A DNA stretch of 64,000 nt from Pseudomonas viridiflava (GCF_900591205.1 NZ_UUPU01000014.1:62001-126000), one strand, 5' to 3'; numbered from the stretch's first letter, positions 39,943 to 48,342 are shown. Numbers and translations: made by a program. Notes: generated by a model not told the origin, from the letters alone.

Positions 39943-41154
39943 ATGAGTCAGGAATGGGATGCCGGTCGGTTGGACAGCGACCTCGATGGCGTAGCTTTCG
40001 ATACCCTGGCTGTGCGCGCCGGCCAGCACCGCACCCCGGAAGGCGAACACGGTGACCCGATGTTCTTCACCTCAAGCTATGTGTTCCGCACCGCCGCCGA
40101 CGCCGCTGCGCGTTTTGCCGGTGAAGTGCCGGGCAACGTGTATTCGCGTTACACCAACCCGACCGTGCGTGCGTTCGAGGAGCGTATCGCGGCTCTGGAA
40201 GGCGCTGAGCAGGCCGTGGCCACGGCCACCGGCATGGCGGCGATCCTGGCAGTGGTGATGAGCCTGTGCAGCGCCGGCGACCATGTGCTGGTGTCGCGCA
40301 GTGTGTTCGGCTCCACCATCAGCCTGTTCGAAAAGTACTTCAAGCGTTTCGGTATCGAAGTGGACTATGTGCCGCTGGCGGACCTCTCCGGCTGGGATGC
40401 GGCGATCAAGGCCAACACCCGGTTGCTGTTTGTCGAGTCGCCTTCCAACCCGCTGGCTGAGCTGGTGGATATCGCCGCATTGTCCGAAGTGGCTCACGCC
40501 AAGGGCGCTATGCTGGTGGTCGATAACTGCTTCTGCACACCTGCGCTGCAGCAGCCGTTGAAGCTGGGCGCTGACATCGTTGTGCACTCGGCCACCAAGT
40601 TTATCGACGGCCAGGGCCGTTGCATGGGCGGCGTGGTTGCCGGCCGCAGCGAGCAGATGAAGGAAGTGGTGGGCTTTTTGCGCACCGCCGGCCCGACCCT
40701 GAGCCCGTTCAACGCGTGGATCTTCCTCAAGGGCCTGGAAACTCTGAGTCTGCGCATGAAGGCTCACTGCGCCAATGCCCAGGCTTTGGCCGAGTGGCTG
40801 GAGCAGCAGGACGGTATCGAAAAGGTGCACTACGCCGGTCTCAAGAGCCATCCGCAGCACGCATTGGCCCAGCGCCAGCAACGCGGTTTCGGCGCCGTGG
40901 TGAGCTTTGAAGTGAAGGGCGGCAAAGAGGGCGCCTGGCGCTTTATCGACGCGACGCGGCTGATTTCCATCACCGCCAACCTGGGTGACAGCAAGACCAC
41001 CATCACGCATCCGAGCACCACATCCCACGGTCGCCTGGCCCCCCAGGAGCGTGAAGCGGCGGGCATCCGCGACAGCTTGATCCGCATCGCAGTGGGCCTG
41101 GAAGATGTCACTGACTTGCAAGCTGACCTGGCTCGCGGGTTGGCAGCCTTGTGA
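39943..41154 (+). CDS. metZ: O-succinylhomoserine sulfhydrylase
   Basis: A 403-residue Cys/Met-metabolism PLP enzyme making homocysteine from O-succinylhomoserine and sulfide. PLP lysine is Lys219 in [20 protein letters not shown] and SLGDSKTT-like [17 protein letters not shown] are family signatures. Its position after purF is conserved in Pseudomonas and favours MetZ over other gamma-family members. Confidence 0.94.
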   Translation: MSQEWDAGRLDSDLDGVAFDTLAVRAGQHRTPEGEHGDPMFFTSSYVFRTAADAAARFAGEVPGNVYSRYTNPTVRAFEERIAALEGAEQAVATATGMAAILAVVMSLCSAGDHVLVSRSVFGSTISLFEKYFKRFGIEVDYVPLADLSGWDAAIKANTRLLFVESPSNPLAELVDIAALSEVAHAKGAMLVVDNCFCTPALQQPLKLGADIVVHSATKFIDGQGRCMGGVVAGRSEQMKEVVGFLRTAGPTLSPFNAWIFLKGLETLSLRMKAHCANAQALAEWLEQQDGIEKVHYAGLKSHPQHALAQRQQRGFGAVVSFEVKGGKEGAWRFIDATRLISITANLGDSKTTITHPSTTSHGRLAPQEREAAGIRDSLIRIAVGLEDVTDLQADLARGLAAL

Positions 41155-41930
41155 TCGAGTGGTCCATGGAGGCGGCGACCGCCAGTAACGGGCGTGTCGC
41201 ATTGGTGACGGGCGCGGCTCGTGGCATTGGCCTCGGGATTGCTGCGTGGCTGATCAGCGAAGGCTGGCAGGTGGTGTTGACCGACCTGGACCGCGAGCGC
41301 GGCTCCAAGGTGTCCAAGGTGCTGGGTGACAACGCCTGGTTTATCACCATGGACGTGGCGGACGAGAAGCAAGTCGCCCAGGGCGTTGCCGAGGTCTTGG
41401 GGCAATTTGGCCGCCTGGATGCGTTGGTGTGCAACGCGGCGGTGGCCGACCCGCGCAATATCACCCTGGAAAGCCTCGACCTGGCTTACTGGAACCGCGT
41501 GTTGGCGGTGAACCTCAGTGGGCCGATGTTGCTGGCCAAGCACTGTGCGCCGTACCTGCGCGCTCACGGTGGGGCCATCGTCAATCTGGCGTCGACCCGG
41601 GCCCGACAATCGGAGCCGGACACCGAAGCTTACGCGGCGAGTAAGGGCGGCTTGCTGGCCCTGACTCACGCGTTGGCGATCAGCCTGGGGCCGGAGGTGC
41701 GGGTCAATGCCGTGAGCCCGGGCTGGATTGATGCGCGTGACCCTGCTGCGCGGCGTGCCGAGCCCCTGACCGATGCCGATCATGCCCAGCACCCGGCGGG
41801 CAGGGTGGGTACGGTGGAGGACGTGGCGGCGATGGTGGCATGGTTGCTGTCGCGCCAGGCCGGGTTCGTCACCGGGCAGGAGTTCGTGGTGGACGGCGGC
41901 ATGAGCAAGAAGATGATTTACAGCGAGTAG
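41151..41930 (+). CDS. Short-chain dehydrogenase/reductase
   Basis: A classical SDR: cofactor motif [18 protein letters not shown], catalytic Ser in NLASTRARQ and YAASKGG carrying the Tyr/Lys pair. GTG 41151 overlaps the metZ stop (GTGA); ATG 41166 is an equally possible start. The acidic residue after beta-2 (LTDLDRERG) suggests NAD preference. Probably in one transcript with metZ. Substrate unknown. Confidence 0.9.
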   Translation: MIEWSMEAATASNGRVALVTGAARGIGLGIAAWLISEGWQVVLTDLDRERGSKVSKVLGDNAWFITMDVADEKQVAQGVAEVLGQFGRLDALVCNAAVADPRNITLESLDLAYWNRVLAVNLSGPMLLAKHCAPYLRAHGGAIVNLASTRARQSEPDTEAYAASKGGLLALTHALAISLGPEVRVNAVSPGWIDARDPAARRAEPLTDADHAQHPAGRVGTVEDVAAMVAWLLSRQAGFVTGQEFVVDGGMSKKMIYSE

Positions 41931-41987
41931 GGCGGGCCGGCGACTTGAAGCAATTTTGTCTTTTTCAGAAAAACTTCAAGCAGGCTA

Positions 41988-42016
41988 TTGACTTAGGTCC
42001 GCTATCTGCGTAAATT
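41988..42016 (+). promoter_or_regulatory. Sigma-70 promoter of tRNA-Val/tRNA-Asp unit
   Basis: TTGACT at 41988 and TAAATT at 42011 with a 17-base spacer, 21 bases before tRNA-Val. Confidence 0.75.
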
Positions 42017-42037
42017 TCGCGGCCTCAACGAAGCAAA

Positions 42038-42113
42038 GGGTGATTAGCTCAGCTGGGAGAGCATCTGCCTTACAAGCAGAGGGTCGGCGGTTCGATCCCG
42101 TCATCACCCACCA
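42038..42113 (+). tRNA. tRNA-Val (anticodon TAC)
   Basis: A 76-base cloverleaf: GGGTGAT/ATCACCC acceptor, anticodon stem TCTGC/GCAGA with loop CTTACAA, T-arm GGTTCGATCCC, encoded CCA. Confidence 0.97.
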
Positions 42114-42168
42114 CTTCTTGAGAGTTTTGCCTTAGGGCAAGACGTAACCTAAAAGGTTGCACCGACGC

Positions 42169-42245
42169 GCAGCGGTAGTTCAGTCGGTTAGAATACCGGC
42201 CTGTCACGCCGGGGGTCGCGGGTTCGAGTCCCGTCCGCTGCGCCA
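42169..42245 (+). tRNA. tRNA-Asp (anticodon GTC)
   Basis: A 77-base cloverleaf: GCAGCGG/CCGCTGC acceptor, anticodon loop CTGTCAC in stem CCGGC/GCCGG, T-arm GGGTTCGAGTCCC, encoded CCA. In tandem with tRNA-Val. Confidence 0.97.
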
Positions 42246-42319
42246 TATCTGCCCCAAGGCCCACTGAACGCCTTGGAGCACAAAGCAAGCCTCTGGCTAC
42301 TTTGATCCGATAGCAAAGA

Positions 42320-42345
42320 CCCTGGTCGAAAGACCGGGGTTTTTT
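42320..42345 (+). terminator. tRNA unit terminator
   Basis: CCCTGGTC-GAAA-GACCGGGG followed by TTTTTT. Confidence 0.88.
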
Positions 42346-42383
42346 GTGTCTGCGATTTGACCTGGAGCTAGCTGCGGTCAAAA

Positions 42384-42480
42384 AACTGTGGGAGCGGGCT
42401 TGCTCGCGAATGCGGTGTATCAGTCGCTGGAAACATTGACTGACACACCATATTCGCGAGCAAGCCCGCTCTCACAGTTG
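42384..42480. repeat. Long REPIN palindrome
   Basis: Two REP arms (TGTGGGAGCGGGCTTGCTCG and its complement) plus an inner inverted segment (GTGTATCAGTC with GACTGACACAC) make almost the whole 97 bases one palindrome. It sits between the tRNA terminator and a convergent gene. Confidence 0.85.
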
Positions 42481-42487
42481 CGCTGGC

Positions 42488-43771
42488 TCAGAACCCCAAC
42501 TTATCCCGCAACCCGTAATACCAGGCACCCAGCGCCGCAAACGGCGTGCGCAGCAGTTGCCCGCCGGGGAACGGATAGTGCGGCAGGTCGGCAAACGCAT
42601 CAAAACGCTCAGCCTGGCCTCTTAACGCCTCCGCCAGTACCTTGCCTGCCAGGTGTGTATACGTCACGCCATGGCCGCTGCAGCCCTGTGAGTAATAGAT
42701 GTTGTCGCCGAGGCGGCCCACCTGCGGCAAGCGCGACAAGGTCAGCAGGAAGTTTCCGGTCCAGGCGTAGTCGATTTTCACATCCTTGAGCTGCGGGAAA
42801 GCCTTGAGCATCTTCGGTCGGATGATCGCCTCGATATTGGCCGGGTCGCGCGCGCCATACACCACGCCGCCGCCGAAGATCAGGCGCTTGTCGCTGGTGA
42901 GGCGGTAGTAGTCGAGCAGGTAGTTGCAGTCCTCGACGCAGTAATCTTGCGGCAGCAGCGTCTTGGCCAGTTCATCGCCCAGCGGTGCAGTGGTGATCAC
43001 CTGCGTGCCGCATGGCATCGACTTGGCTGCCAGCTCCGGCACCAGATTCCCCAGGTAGGCATTGCCCGCGACGATGATGAACTTGGCCCTTACCTTACCC
43101 TCGGCGGTGTGCACCACCGGGTTGGCGCCGCGCTCGATGCGCACCGCCGCCGACTGCTCATAAATTATGCCGCCCAGCGATTCCACGGCTGCTGCTTCGC
43201 CCAGCGCCAGGTTGAGCGGGTGGATATGGCCGCCGCTCATGTCCAGCAGGCCGCCGACGTAGTTGTCACACGCCACCACCTCGCGGATACGGCGTTCGTC
43301 GAGCAGCTCCAGCTGAGTATGGCCGTAGCGCTCCCAGAGACGCTTCTGCGATTCCAGGTGGCCCATATGCTTGCTGTTGAGCGCAGCGAACACGCCGCCG
43401 TCCTTCAGGTCGCACTGGATCTGATATTTGGCGACTCTGTCACGAATGATTCTGCCGCCCTCGAACGCCATCTCCCCCAGTAACTGCGCCTGCTTGGGCC
43501 CAACGCTGCGCTCGATCACGTCGATATCGCGGCTATAGCTGTTGACGATCTGCCCGCCATTGCGGCCCGAGGCACCAAAGCCCACCTTGGCGGCTTCCAG
43601 TACCGTCACACGAAAACCGTTCTCCAGCAGGAACAGCGCGCTGGAAAGACCGGTATAGCCGGCGCCAATCACGCACACATCGGTTTCGACCTCGCCTTGC
43701 AGCTTAGGGCGCGGCGGAACTGCATTCGCAGAAGCGGCGTAATACGACTGGGGGTAGGGGGTGTTCGCCAT
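42488..43771 (-). CDS. FAD-dependent amine oxidase, gamma-glutamylputrescine oxidase-like
   Basis: A 427-residue DAO-family flavoenzyme. The FAD dinucleotide-binding motif is VCVIGAGYTGLSSALFL (about residue 32); GASGRNGGQIV and the C-terminal YSQGCSGHGVTYTHLAG close the flavin site. The length and motifs match PuuB, which oxidises gamma-glutamylputrescine to the aldehyde. A succinate-semialdehyde dehydrogenase at 2920 could act later in the same route. Substrate is inferred from family likeness. Confidence 0.85.
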   Translation of the reverse strand: MANTPYPQSYYAASANAVPPRPKLQGEVETDVCVIGAGYTGLSSALFLLENGFRVTVLEAAKVGFGASGRNGGQIVNSYSRDIDVIERSVGPKQAQLLGEMAFEGGRIIRDRVAKYQIQCDLKDGGVFAALNSKHMGHLESQKRLWERYGHTQLELLDERRIREVVACDNYVGGLLDMSGGHIHPLNLALGEAAAVESLGGIIYEQSAAVRIERGANPVVHTAEGKVRAKFIIVAGNAYLGNLVPELAAKSMPCGTQVITTAPLGDELAKTLLPQDYCVEDCNYLLDYYRLTSDKRLIFGGGVVYGARDPANIEAIIRPKMLKAFPQLKDVKIDYAWTGNFLLTLSRLPQVGRLGDNIYYSQGCSGHGVTYTHLAGKVLAEALRGQAERFDAFADLPHYPFPGGQLLRTPFAALGAWYYGLRDKLGF

Positions 43772-43914
43772 CCTGGAACCTCTGTTTTATATTTTTTACG
43801 AGTGCCCCGATCCTACCTGAGTTGAAAATTGCCTGCCAGCCACCCGCAAACTGCAGGTGGGCTGACCGCAAATAAATAATTCGCATATTCATAGGGTTAG
43901 CTGCAAAAAAGATG

Positions 43915-43942
43915 TTGACACCCCTCCGGAATTCCGTAGAAT
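43915..43942 (+). promoter_or_regulatory. Sigma-70 promoter of tRNA-Val(GAC)
   Basis: TTGACA at 43915 and TAGAAT at 43937 with a 16-base spacer, 13 bases before the tRNA. Confidence 0.78.
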
Positions 43943-43955
43943 GCCGCCTCACAGC

Positions 43956-44032
43956 AGGCACGTAGCTCAGTTGGTTAGAGCACCACCTTGACATGGTGGG
44001 GGTCGTTGGTTCGAGTCCAATCGCGCCTACCA
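43956..44032 (+). tRNA. tRNA-Val (anticodon GAC), integration site
   Basis: A 77-base cloverleaf with anticodon stem CCACC/GGTGG, loop TTGACAT (GAC), T-arm TTGGTTCGAGTCCAA and encoded CCA. The acceptor AGGCACG faces CGCGCCT, leaving an A-C mismatch at the fifth pair. Its 3' part is duplicated at 47909, marking it as the attachment site of an integrated element. Confidence 0.95.
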
Positions 44033-44095
44033 AACAAAATCCGCTCTGCTGGGCGGTCTGGAAGGGCTCACCGAAAGGTGGGCCCTTTTTTGTTG
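43984..44095 (+). repeat. Left direct repeat (attL) of the tRNA-Val element
   Basis: 112 bases covering the tRNA-Val 3' part and its terminator recur at 47909-48020 with about six mismatches. Such a tRNA-tail duplication is the usual footprint of tyrosine-recombinase integration. Confidence 0.88.
44062..44091 (+). terminator. tRNA-Val terminator
   Basis: AAGGGCTCACC-GAAA-GGTGGGCCC followed by six T, lying inside the direct repeat and copied with it. Confidence 0.85.
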
Positions 44096-44130
44096 TCTGC
44101 GATTTGCAAAACTTTTGCAAAACTCCCACC

Positions 44131-44364
44131 TCAGAACGCCAATTCGGCGCCCACCTCCAGGTACTCAATCTTCTTTTCGTCGTGCCCCTCCTGATAGTGC
44201 TTCGTCATCTTCTCGTCCGCGTGACCCATGAGCGCTTGGATGTACTCCTGCGGGGATTTCTGCTGCTCATACAGCCACGCGCCCAATGCGAGGATCTCGT
44301 GAAAAGTGGGGCGCTCACCGGCCGGCACGTGGTCATATAAACGAGCGCCGCCCGGTAACAGCTG
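44131..44364 (-). pseudogene. Phage-type tyrosine recombinase (integrase), C-terminal fragment
   Basis: The minus-strand frame preserves the end of an integrase: GERPTFHEILALGAWLYEQQ, then YIQALMGHADEKMTKHYQEG with the nucleophile Tyr. The catalytic Arg expected in HEIRSLG is Leu here. Upstream of about 44360 the homology stops abruptly and phage baseplate sequence begins on the other strand. Too short and mutated to be active. Its C-terminus points at attL, the normal place for int. Confidence 0.8.
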
Positions 44365-44645
44365 AGGTGTTTGTCGCGGCGCCGATTCCCGAGCCACTGA
44401 ACATGGTCGTGAAGCTCTCGCCAAATACCGCAGCAGTCCAAGCCGCAGTGCGTGCCGAGGTTGCAGACCAGATTGTCCGAGACTCGAAGCCTGGCAGCCC
44501 TACATTGATAAGTCGTCTTCGCGAGGCTGTCTCCATCGCGGCCGGCGAGTCCGACAACCAAATTACCTCCCCGGTAGCGGATGTTCCGCACGGCACTGGG
44601 CATATGGCGGTGCCAGGCACCATAACCTTCTCCAGCTTTCATTAG
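44355..44645 (+). pseudogene. Phage baseplate assembly protein J, C-terminal fragment
   Basis: From about codon AEVFVAAPIPEPLNMVVKLS to the stop, the frame reads as the end of a Mu-gp47/P2-J type baseplate protein (TAAVQAAVRAEVADQI, REAVSIAAGESDNQI, SPVADVPHGTGHMAVPGTIT). The N-terminal two thirds are missing, replaced at about 44355 by the integrase fragment. A deletion scar is the simplest reading. Confidence 0.7.
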
Positions 44646-44853
44646 CCGCTGGGCGCCGGCGGCGGAGAACGATACCGCCGCCTACGTGCGTGCCGTCGAC
44701 TTGAGCACCGGCACCCGGCCTGGCGCTGAGATCGACCTGGCGCAAACGGCAGTCATGGCGGGTTTCGTGAGGACGATCATTCATCACGAAAACGCAGGGT
44801 ATACCTATCCCGATGCCGTTTTGGCTGAAGGCGTGCGGCGGGCACTGGCATGA
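44644..44853 (+). pseudogene. Phage structural protein (P5-like), C-terminal fragment
   Basis: The frame ending at 44853 reads ENDTAAYVRAVDLSTGTRPG, then AVMAGFVRTIIHHENAGYTY and PDAVLAEGVRRALA, resembling the end of the phage structural or lysozyme-like protein found in tail clusters. It has no start of its own. An ATG overlapping its stop (ATGA at 44850) may be the start of the next, also broken, lysis-type gene. Confidence 0.5.
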
Positions 44854-44946
44854 CGCCCGGGCAGATCCTGGCCACGATCCTGCTTCGTGCACAAAGCGGA
44901 GCGAGCCTAGCACTGTTTATCCATACAGAAATGGTACTGCCTTTAC

Positions 44947-45087
44947 ATGTCCACACCCATCATCCCTTGGATGGGCGGCAAACGCCGCCTAGCCGACCGC
45001 CTTATCCCTCTCTTCCCACCCCACGAATGTTACGTCGAAGTCTTCGCCAGCGGCGCCGCGTTCTACTACTATCAAGTGTCAAACTGA
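44947..45087 (+). pseudogene. DNA adenine methylase (D12 class), N-terminal fragment
   Basis: 46 codons from ATG 44947 read [19 protein letters not shown], then a motif I-like [14 protein letters not shown], before a stop at 45085. Full-length D12 methylases have about 270 residues, so only the SAM-binding start survives. Typical cargo of Pseudomonas prophages. Confidence 0.75.
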
Positions 45088-45468
45088 CGAGTTGACTGGC
45101 TTGATTAATATTGAAGTGCTCGACTCCAAAGACCGTCAAGCTGCCGGTAGACATGGCAACACCTTACATCAGGAGTTGCACTTGCTCTTTGAGACCGCCG
45201 TCTGTTTTGCAGCCGATTTGGAATATTTTTGACCTCAAACAGCGAGGGCATCAAAAATCAGTGGCTACTTCAGACCTTCCCTAGTACCGTTAGGGCGATT
45301 CGGGTTTGTTAATTCCAATGCAGTGTTAGCTACTGAGATCGGTTTCGCAAAATGTCATTCTGACACGAGCCACACAATGCGTGCGTTAGCCCTACAGGGG
45401 CGCTCTAACGGCGTAAATTTGATTTGGCTCTAGCGTGTTTTTATTTCTTTCGAGGATCCTGCTAATCT
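45088..45468. other. Gene-free stretch ahead of the dehydrogenase gene
   Basis: A frame from 45089 to 45232 without a start ([20 protein letters not shown] and on to LEYF) may be another phage gene tail. The remaining 236 bases turn AT-rich and should contain the dehydrogenase promoter; no clear -35/-10 pair could be chosen. Confidence 0.4.
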
Positions 45469-46989
45469 ATGCGATTTATATTTTCATTTGCCCTATGTAT
45501 TTTTTTATGTTCTGTGACTTTTGAGCCAAATACTGCCTTTGCTCAGCCTGGTATTGATCAGGTAGAAAAGCCGGAGCTAAGAATCAAGTCAGATACCGTA
45601 TTCTATAAAGTTATTGCCACACAATTTAAATTACCATTTTTAAAGGATACGGGGGTTTCCGGGCCGTTTGAGCTCATCGATGATGGGAAAACTTTCATCT
45701 TTGTAAATCGATGTGGATTAGTAACCATAGCAGAGCTGAGTGAAGTAGGCTTTCATCTATTAAGTCAAAAGAGCCTTCCAAACTCAAGAAATGTATTCTG
45801 CGCGGGAGAGACTTCTGATCCAACATTAACCGCCAACCTTGGAAACAAGTTGCTTTATGGTGTCAAGGGAATGAAGTTGGATTCTGCTAGAAAACGAATG
45901 TTCGTGATCACAAATGGCCTCGCTGATAACCGCTGCTTGGTTGTTAAAGTTTTTGAGTATCCGATTTCATTTTCCCCGTTAATAATAGGTAAGCCAAAGC
46001 AAATATTTTCTACAGACAAAGTAGTTCAAGGGTACGACAATTCTGGCGGTTGCCCTAAGATTGAGACGCTCGTACCGACACAGTCCGGGGGCGCGATGGC
46101 ATTGGATGACAAGGGAAATATATATTTTGGCATCGGTGATTTTGGAAGCTATCCAGAAGCGCAGGATGAAAAATCAAGTTATGGAAAAATTTTTGTATAC
46201 AACGGAAAATCTACATCGCTGTATGCAATGGGCGTCAGGAATCCGCAGGGTTTATATTTTGACTTGGCATCAGGAAGTCTTCTTGAAACAGAGCACGGCC
46301 CGAAGGGCGGAGACGAAATAAACGATATAAAACAAAACGACAATCTTGGTTGGCCGATTTCATCGTATGGTATAGATTACTCAGTTAGTGGGATCGACCA
46401 TTTTCATCCTCTACCAGGTGAAGAGAAGTGGGGCAGTCATGATTTTGGAAAGCAGCCACTTTTCGTCTATATGCCCTCAATCGGTATTACGGACTTGACG
46501 GTGATTTCCCCGCAGAGCATGTTTAAGGGCTGGGCGGGCTCAGCTTTAGTTGGCTCGTTAAGAGGGAATAGTATATATAGAGTAAAAGTCGAAAAAGGGC
46601 GAGGGGTATATAGCGAGCCTATAATTGATCTGAAACAACGTATTCGTTTTCTTAGGCAGGCAGAAAATGGAACTTTGTATGCCAAGGCAGATCCTGATTT
46701 TTTCTTTGTATTGCAATTGGACTGGCCAGGGGTTCGTCGGAATGATGCCGATGTTGAAAACTCTACATCAATCTTGGATAAGGCAAGTAGTTGCAAGGTG
46801 TGCCATTTGCCCAACGAACAAGCAGGGATACCAAAGATTTTTGGCATGAAGCCTGACTCGATGCTGGCCGCCTTTAAACGATTAGCAACGTCCACCACGG
46901 CAAATCAACAAATGGTTGGCATTGCGAAAGGACTTAGCCCGGATGAGATGATTGGACTCGCAAAGTACTTTTCGGAGCACCAGGAGTGA
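45469..46989 (+). CDS. PQQ-type aldose sugar dehydrogenase with C-terminal cytochrome c domain
   Basis: A 506-residue exported protein. A Sec signal (FIFSFALCIFLCSVTF, cleavage near AFA, residue 25) precedes a six-bladed propeller of the soluble glucose/sorbosone dehydrogenase family, shown by GVRNPQGLYFD, ETEHGPKGGDEIND and NLGWPISSYG. After about residue 430 a class I cytochrome c-like domain follows: CKVCH (Cys442, Cys445, His446) and a likely Met ligand near NQQMVGIAKGLSPDEM. Predicted to oxidise sugars in the periplasm and pass electrons through its own haem. The gene is much AT-richer than the chromosome and sits among phage fragments, so it is probably acquired. GAGGA lies 12 bases upstream of the ATG, rather far. 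Confidence 0.8.
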   Translation: MRFIFSFALCIFLCSVTFEPNTAFAQPGIDQVEKPELRIKSDTVFYKVIATQFKLPFLKDTGVSGPFELIDDGKTFIFVNRCGLVTIAELSEVGFHLLSQKSLPNSRNVFCAGETSDPTLTANLGNKLLYGVKGMKLDSARKRMFVITNGLADNRCLVVKVFEYPISFSPLIIGKPKQIFSTDKVVQGYDNSGGCPKIETLVPTQSGGAMALDDKGNIYFGIGDFGSYPEAQDEKSSYGKIFVYNGKSTSLYAMGVRNPQGLYFDLASGSLLETEHGPKGGDEINDIKQNDNLGWPISSYGIDYSVSGIDHFHPLPGEEKWGSHDFGKQPLFVYMPSIGITDLTVISPQSMFKGWAGSALVGSLRGNSIYRVKVEKGRGVYSEPIIDLKQRIRFLRQAENGTLYAKADPDFFFVLQLDWPGVRRNDADVENSTSILDKASSCKVCHLPNEQAGIPKIFGMKPDSMLAAFKRLATSTTANQQMVGIAKGLSPDEMIGLAKYFSEHQE

Positions 46990-47308
46990 GTCGCCACTGC
47001 TTACTCGAGCTGCAGTGAGTGCGCTTGATGTGATATTTCATCCAAGCTTCAAGTACAACAAGGCTGAGGTGATGTTGCTCAACCTGTGTCAGCCAGGCGA
47101 ATACACAGATGATCTGCTCGCCGTGTCACAGACGGCCGAGGCCACCAGAGTGATGTCTGTGCTGGATCAGATAAATGAACGGTGGGGAAGGGGAACGCTG
47201 CGAGCCACTAGTGTGCCGACGAACCCTGATTGAGGAATGCTCCGTGAAATGATCAGCCGGAGCTACACCACCAAGCTTGATCAGCTCTGGACGGTTGCTT
47301 GCAAGTAG
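46988..47308 (+). pseudogene. umuC (error-prone polymerase V subunit), C-terminal fragment
   Basis: The frame reads LLTRAAVSALDVIFHPSFKY, KAEVMLLNLCQPGEYTDDL, VMSVLDQINERWGRGTLRA, TNPD, then TGA where UmuC has Trp, and continues in frame GMLREMISRSYTTKLDQLW to TAG at 47306. So it is a 5'-truncated umuC with an added nonsense mutation. The chromosomal DNA preceding it is replaced by the dehydrogenase gene. Confidence 0.82.
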
Positions 47309-47339
47309 CGGGAGTTTGTTGGGTGGGCAGGGCGCCGGA

Positions 47340-47695
47340 TTATCCGGCGTCCATCTGATCTTTCCTCTCCATCAACAGCCGCTGATTCTCCCTGAAAAGA
47401 TGCTCGCGCTGCTCGACAACGGTGAGCAGGCCATTTATGCGTCTGTCCATTTCTGAGTTGTCCCGGTTCGGCGTGCCTACTTCGGCCAACGCTTTCTTGA
47501 GCGCGGCCTCTGCTGAGGCTTTGCCGATGGCGAGCAGATCATTCATCTGGACTAGGCCGGCTACATTAGCCTGTGCCTTTCGGAGCATGGCCTAGGTCTG
47601 AATGAGTTCGTCTTCGAGCATGCCGCCTGGTGTTGGTACATTTCCAGAGGCGTAGGGCAGCCAAGCCACACTGAGGTGTCTTAGTCGATGTTCAT
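47340..47695 (-). pseudogene. Broken small coiled-coil gene behind a LexA box
   Basis: Reading leftward from ATG 47695: MNID, then TAA, then in the same frame DTSVWLGCPTPLEMYQHQ; a frameshift leads to GGMLEDELIQT, a TAG, then AMLRKAQANVAGLVQMNDLL and on to KDQMDAG at 47340. The last 82 codons could still be translated from ATG 47588. Three lesions in one short gene indicate decay. The helical, charged product has no known function. The LexA box 19 bases upstream suggests the ancestor was SOS-induced. Confidence 0.6.
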
Positions 47696-47713
47696 GGTGG
47701 GTAAACTCAAGCG

Positions 47714-47729
47714 CTGTATGCGCATACAG
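47714..47729 (-). promoter_or_regulatory. LexA (SOS) box
   Basis: CTGTATGCGCATACAG is a perfect 16-base palindrome matching the gamma-proteobacterial LexA consensus CTGT-N8-ACAG. It precedes the broken minus-strand gene by 19 bases and lies near the umuC fragment. Confidence 0.8.
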
Positions 47730-47908
47730 TAATCGAGGTGTATTGGATTTTGGAGTGGTGTTCGTCGGCAGGAAGCCGGAGAGAGGAACTACTGTAGGAA
47801 TATCCAACGCTAAGTTATTGATTCTTATAGAGCGTATTGTCTGTTTTGGATTCGCAGAAAAAGGGTATGTTTTCCTTACACATCAAATGCTCGCATGTGT
47901 TTCATGGT

Positions 47909-48020
47909 CACCTGGACATGGTGGGGGTCGTTGGTTCGAGTCCAATCGCGGCTACCCAACAAAATCCGCTCTGCTGGGCGCTCTAGAAGGGCTCATCGAA
48001 AGGTGGGCCCTTTTTTGTTG
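47909..48020 (+). repeat. Right direct repeat (attR) of the tRNA-Val element
   Basis: Second copy of the 112-base tRNA-Val tail plus terminator. Only the 3' part of the tRNA is present, so no functional tRNA is encoded here. It also copies the GGGCTCATCGAAAGGTGGGC hairpin and T-run. Confidence 0.85.
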
Positions 48021-48078
48021 CCTGTCGTTTGGGCAAACATTGGGAATATTTTGGGCAAACGATCACCGAGCTACGCGT

Positions 48079-48135
48079 TCAGGTCGGCCTTTACCTTCGC
48101 GTAAACCACCCCATCATTGCTGTGCCCCTACTTTC
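48079..48135 (-). pseudogene. Possible second integrase tail
   Basis: Just outside attR the minus strand reads GHSNDGVVYAKVKADLNA and a stop, resembling the nucleophile-Tyr end of a tyrosine recombinase. Spacing from the repeat parallels that of the first integrase fragment from attL. Very short, hence low confidence. Confidence 0.3.
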
Positions 48136-48342
48136 TTCCGGCAGCCGACCGTCCACTACCGAATGGGGGGGCGGTCATTAAAAATGGTAACGAGACAGGC
48201 ATATTGATCTCGCCTATGATCCGCAGCAGTAGCACTGACCGTAAAAAGCAATTCCAATGCCGGGACTCACAGGGCTTGTGGCTAGCTGAACATTGAGCGT
48301 CCAGGAACTGAATCGAAAAACTCTTGAAGGTCCGGCGATTAC
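48136..48342. other. Gene-free stretch before the acyltransferase
   Basis: No convincing frame, repeat or RNA is seen; it probably contains the acyltransferase promoter. Confidence 0.4.

Noticed and set aside
47895..48030. Second functional tRNA-Val at the right repeat
   Set aside because: Only the 3' part is present; the acceptor 5' strand and D-arm are missing, and bases differ in the acceptor region.
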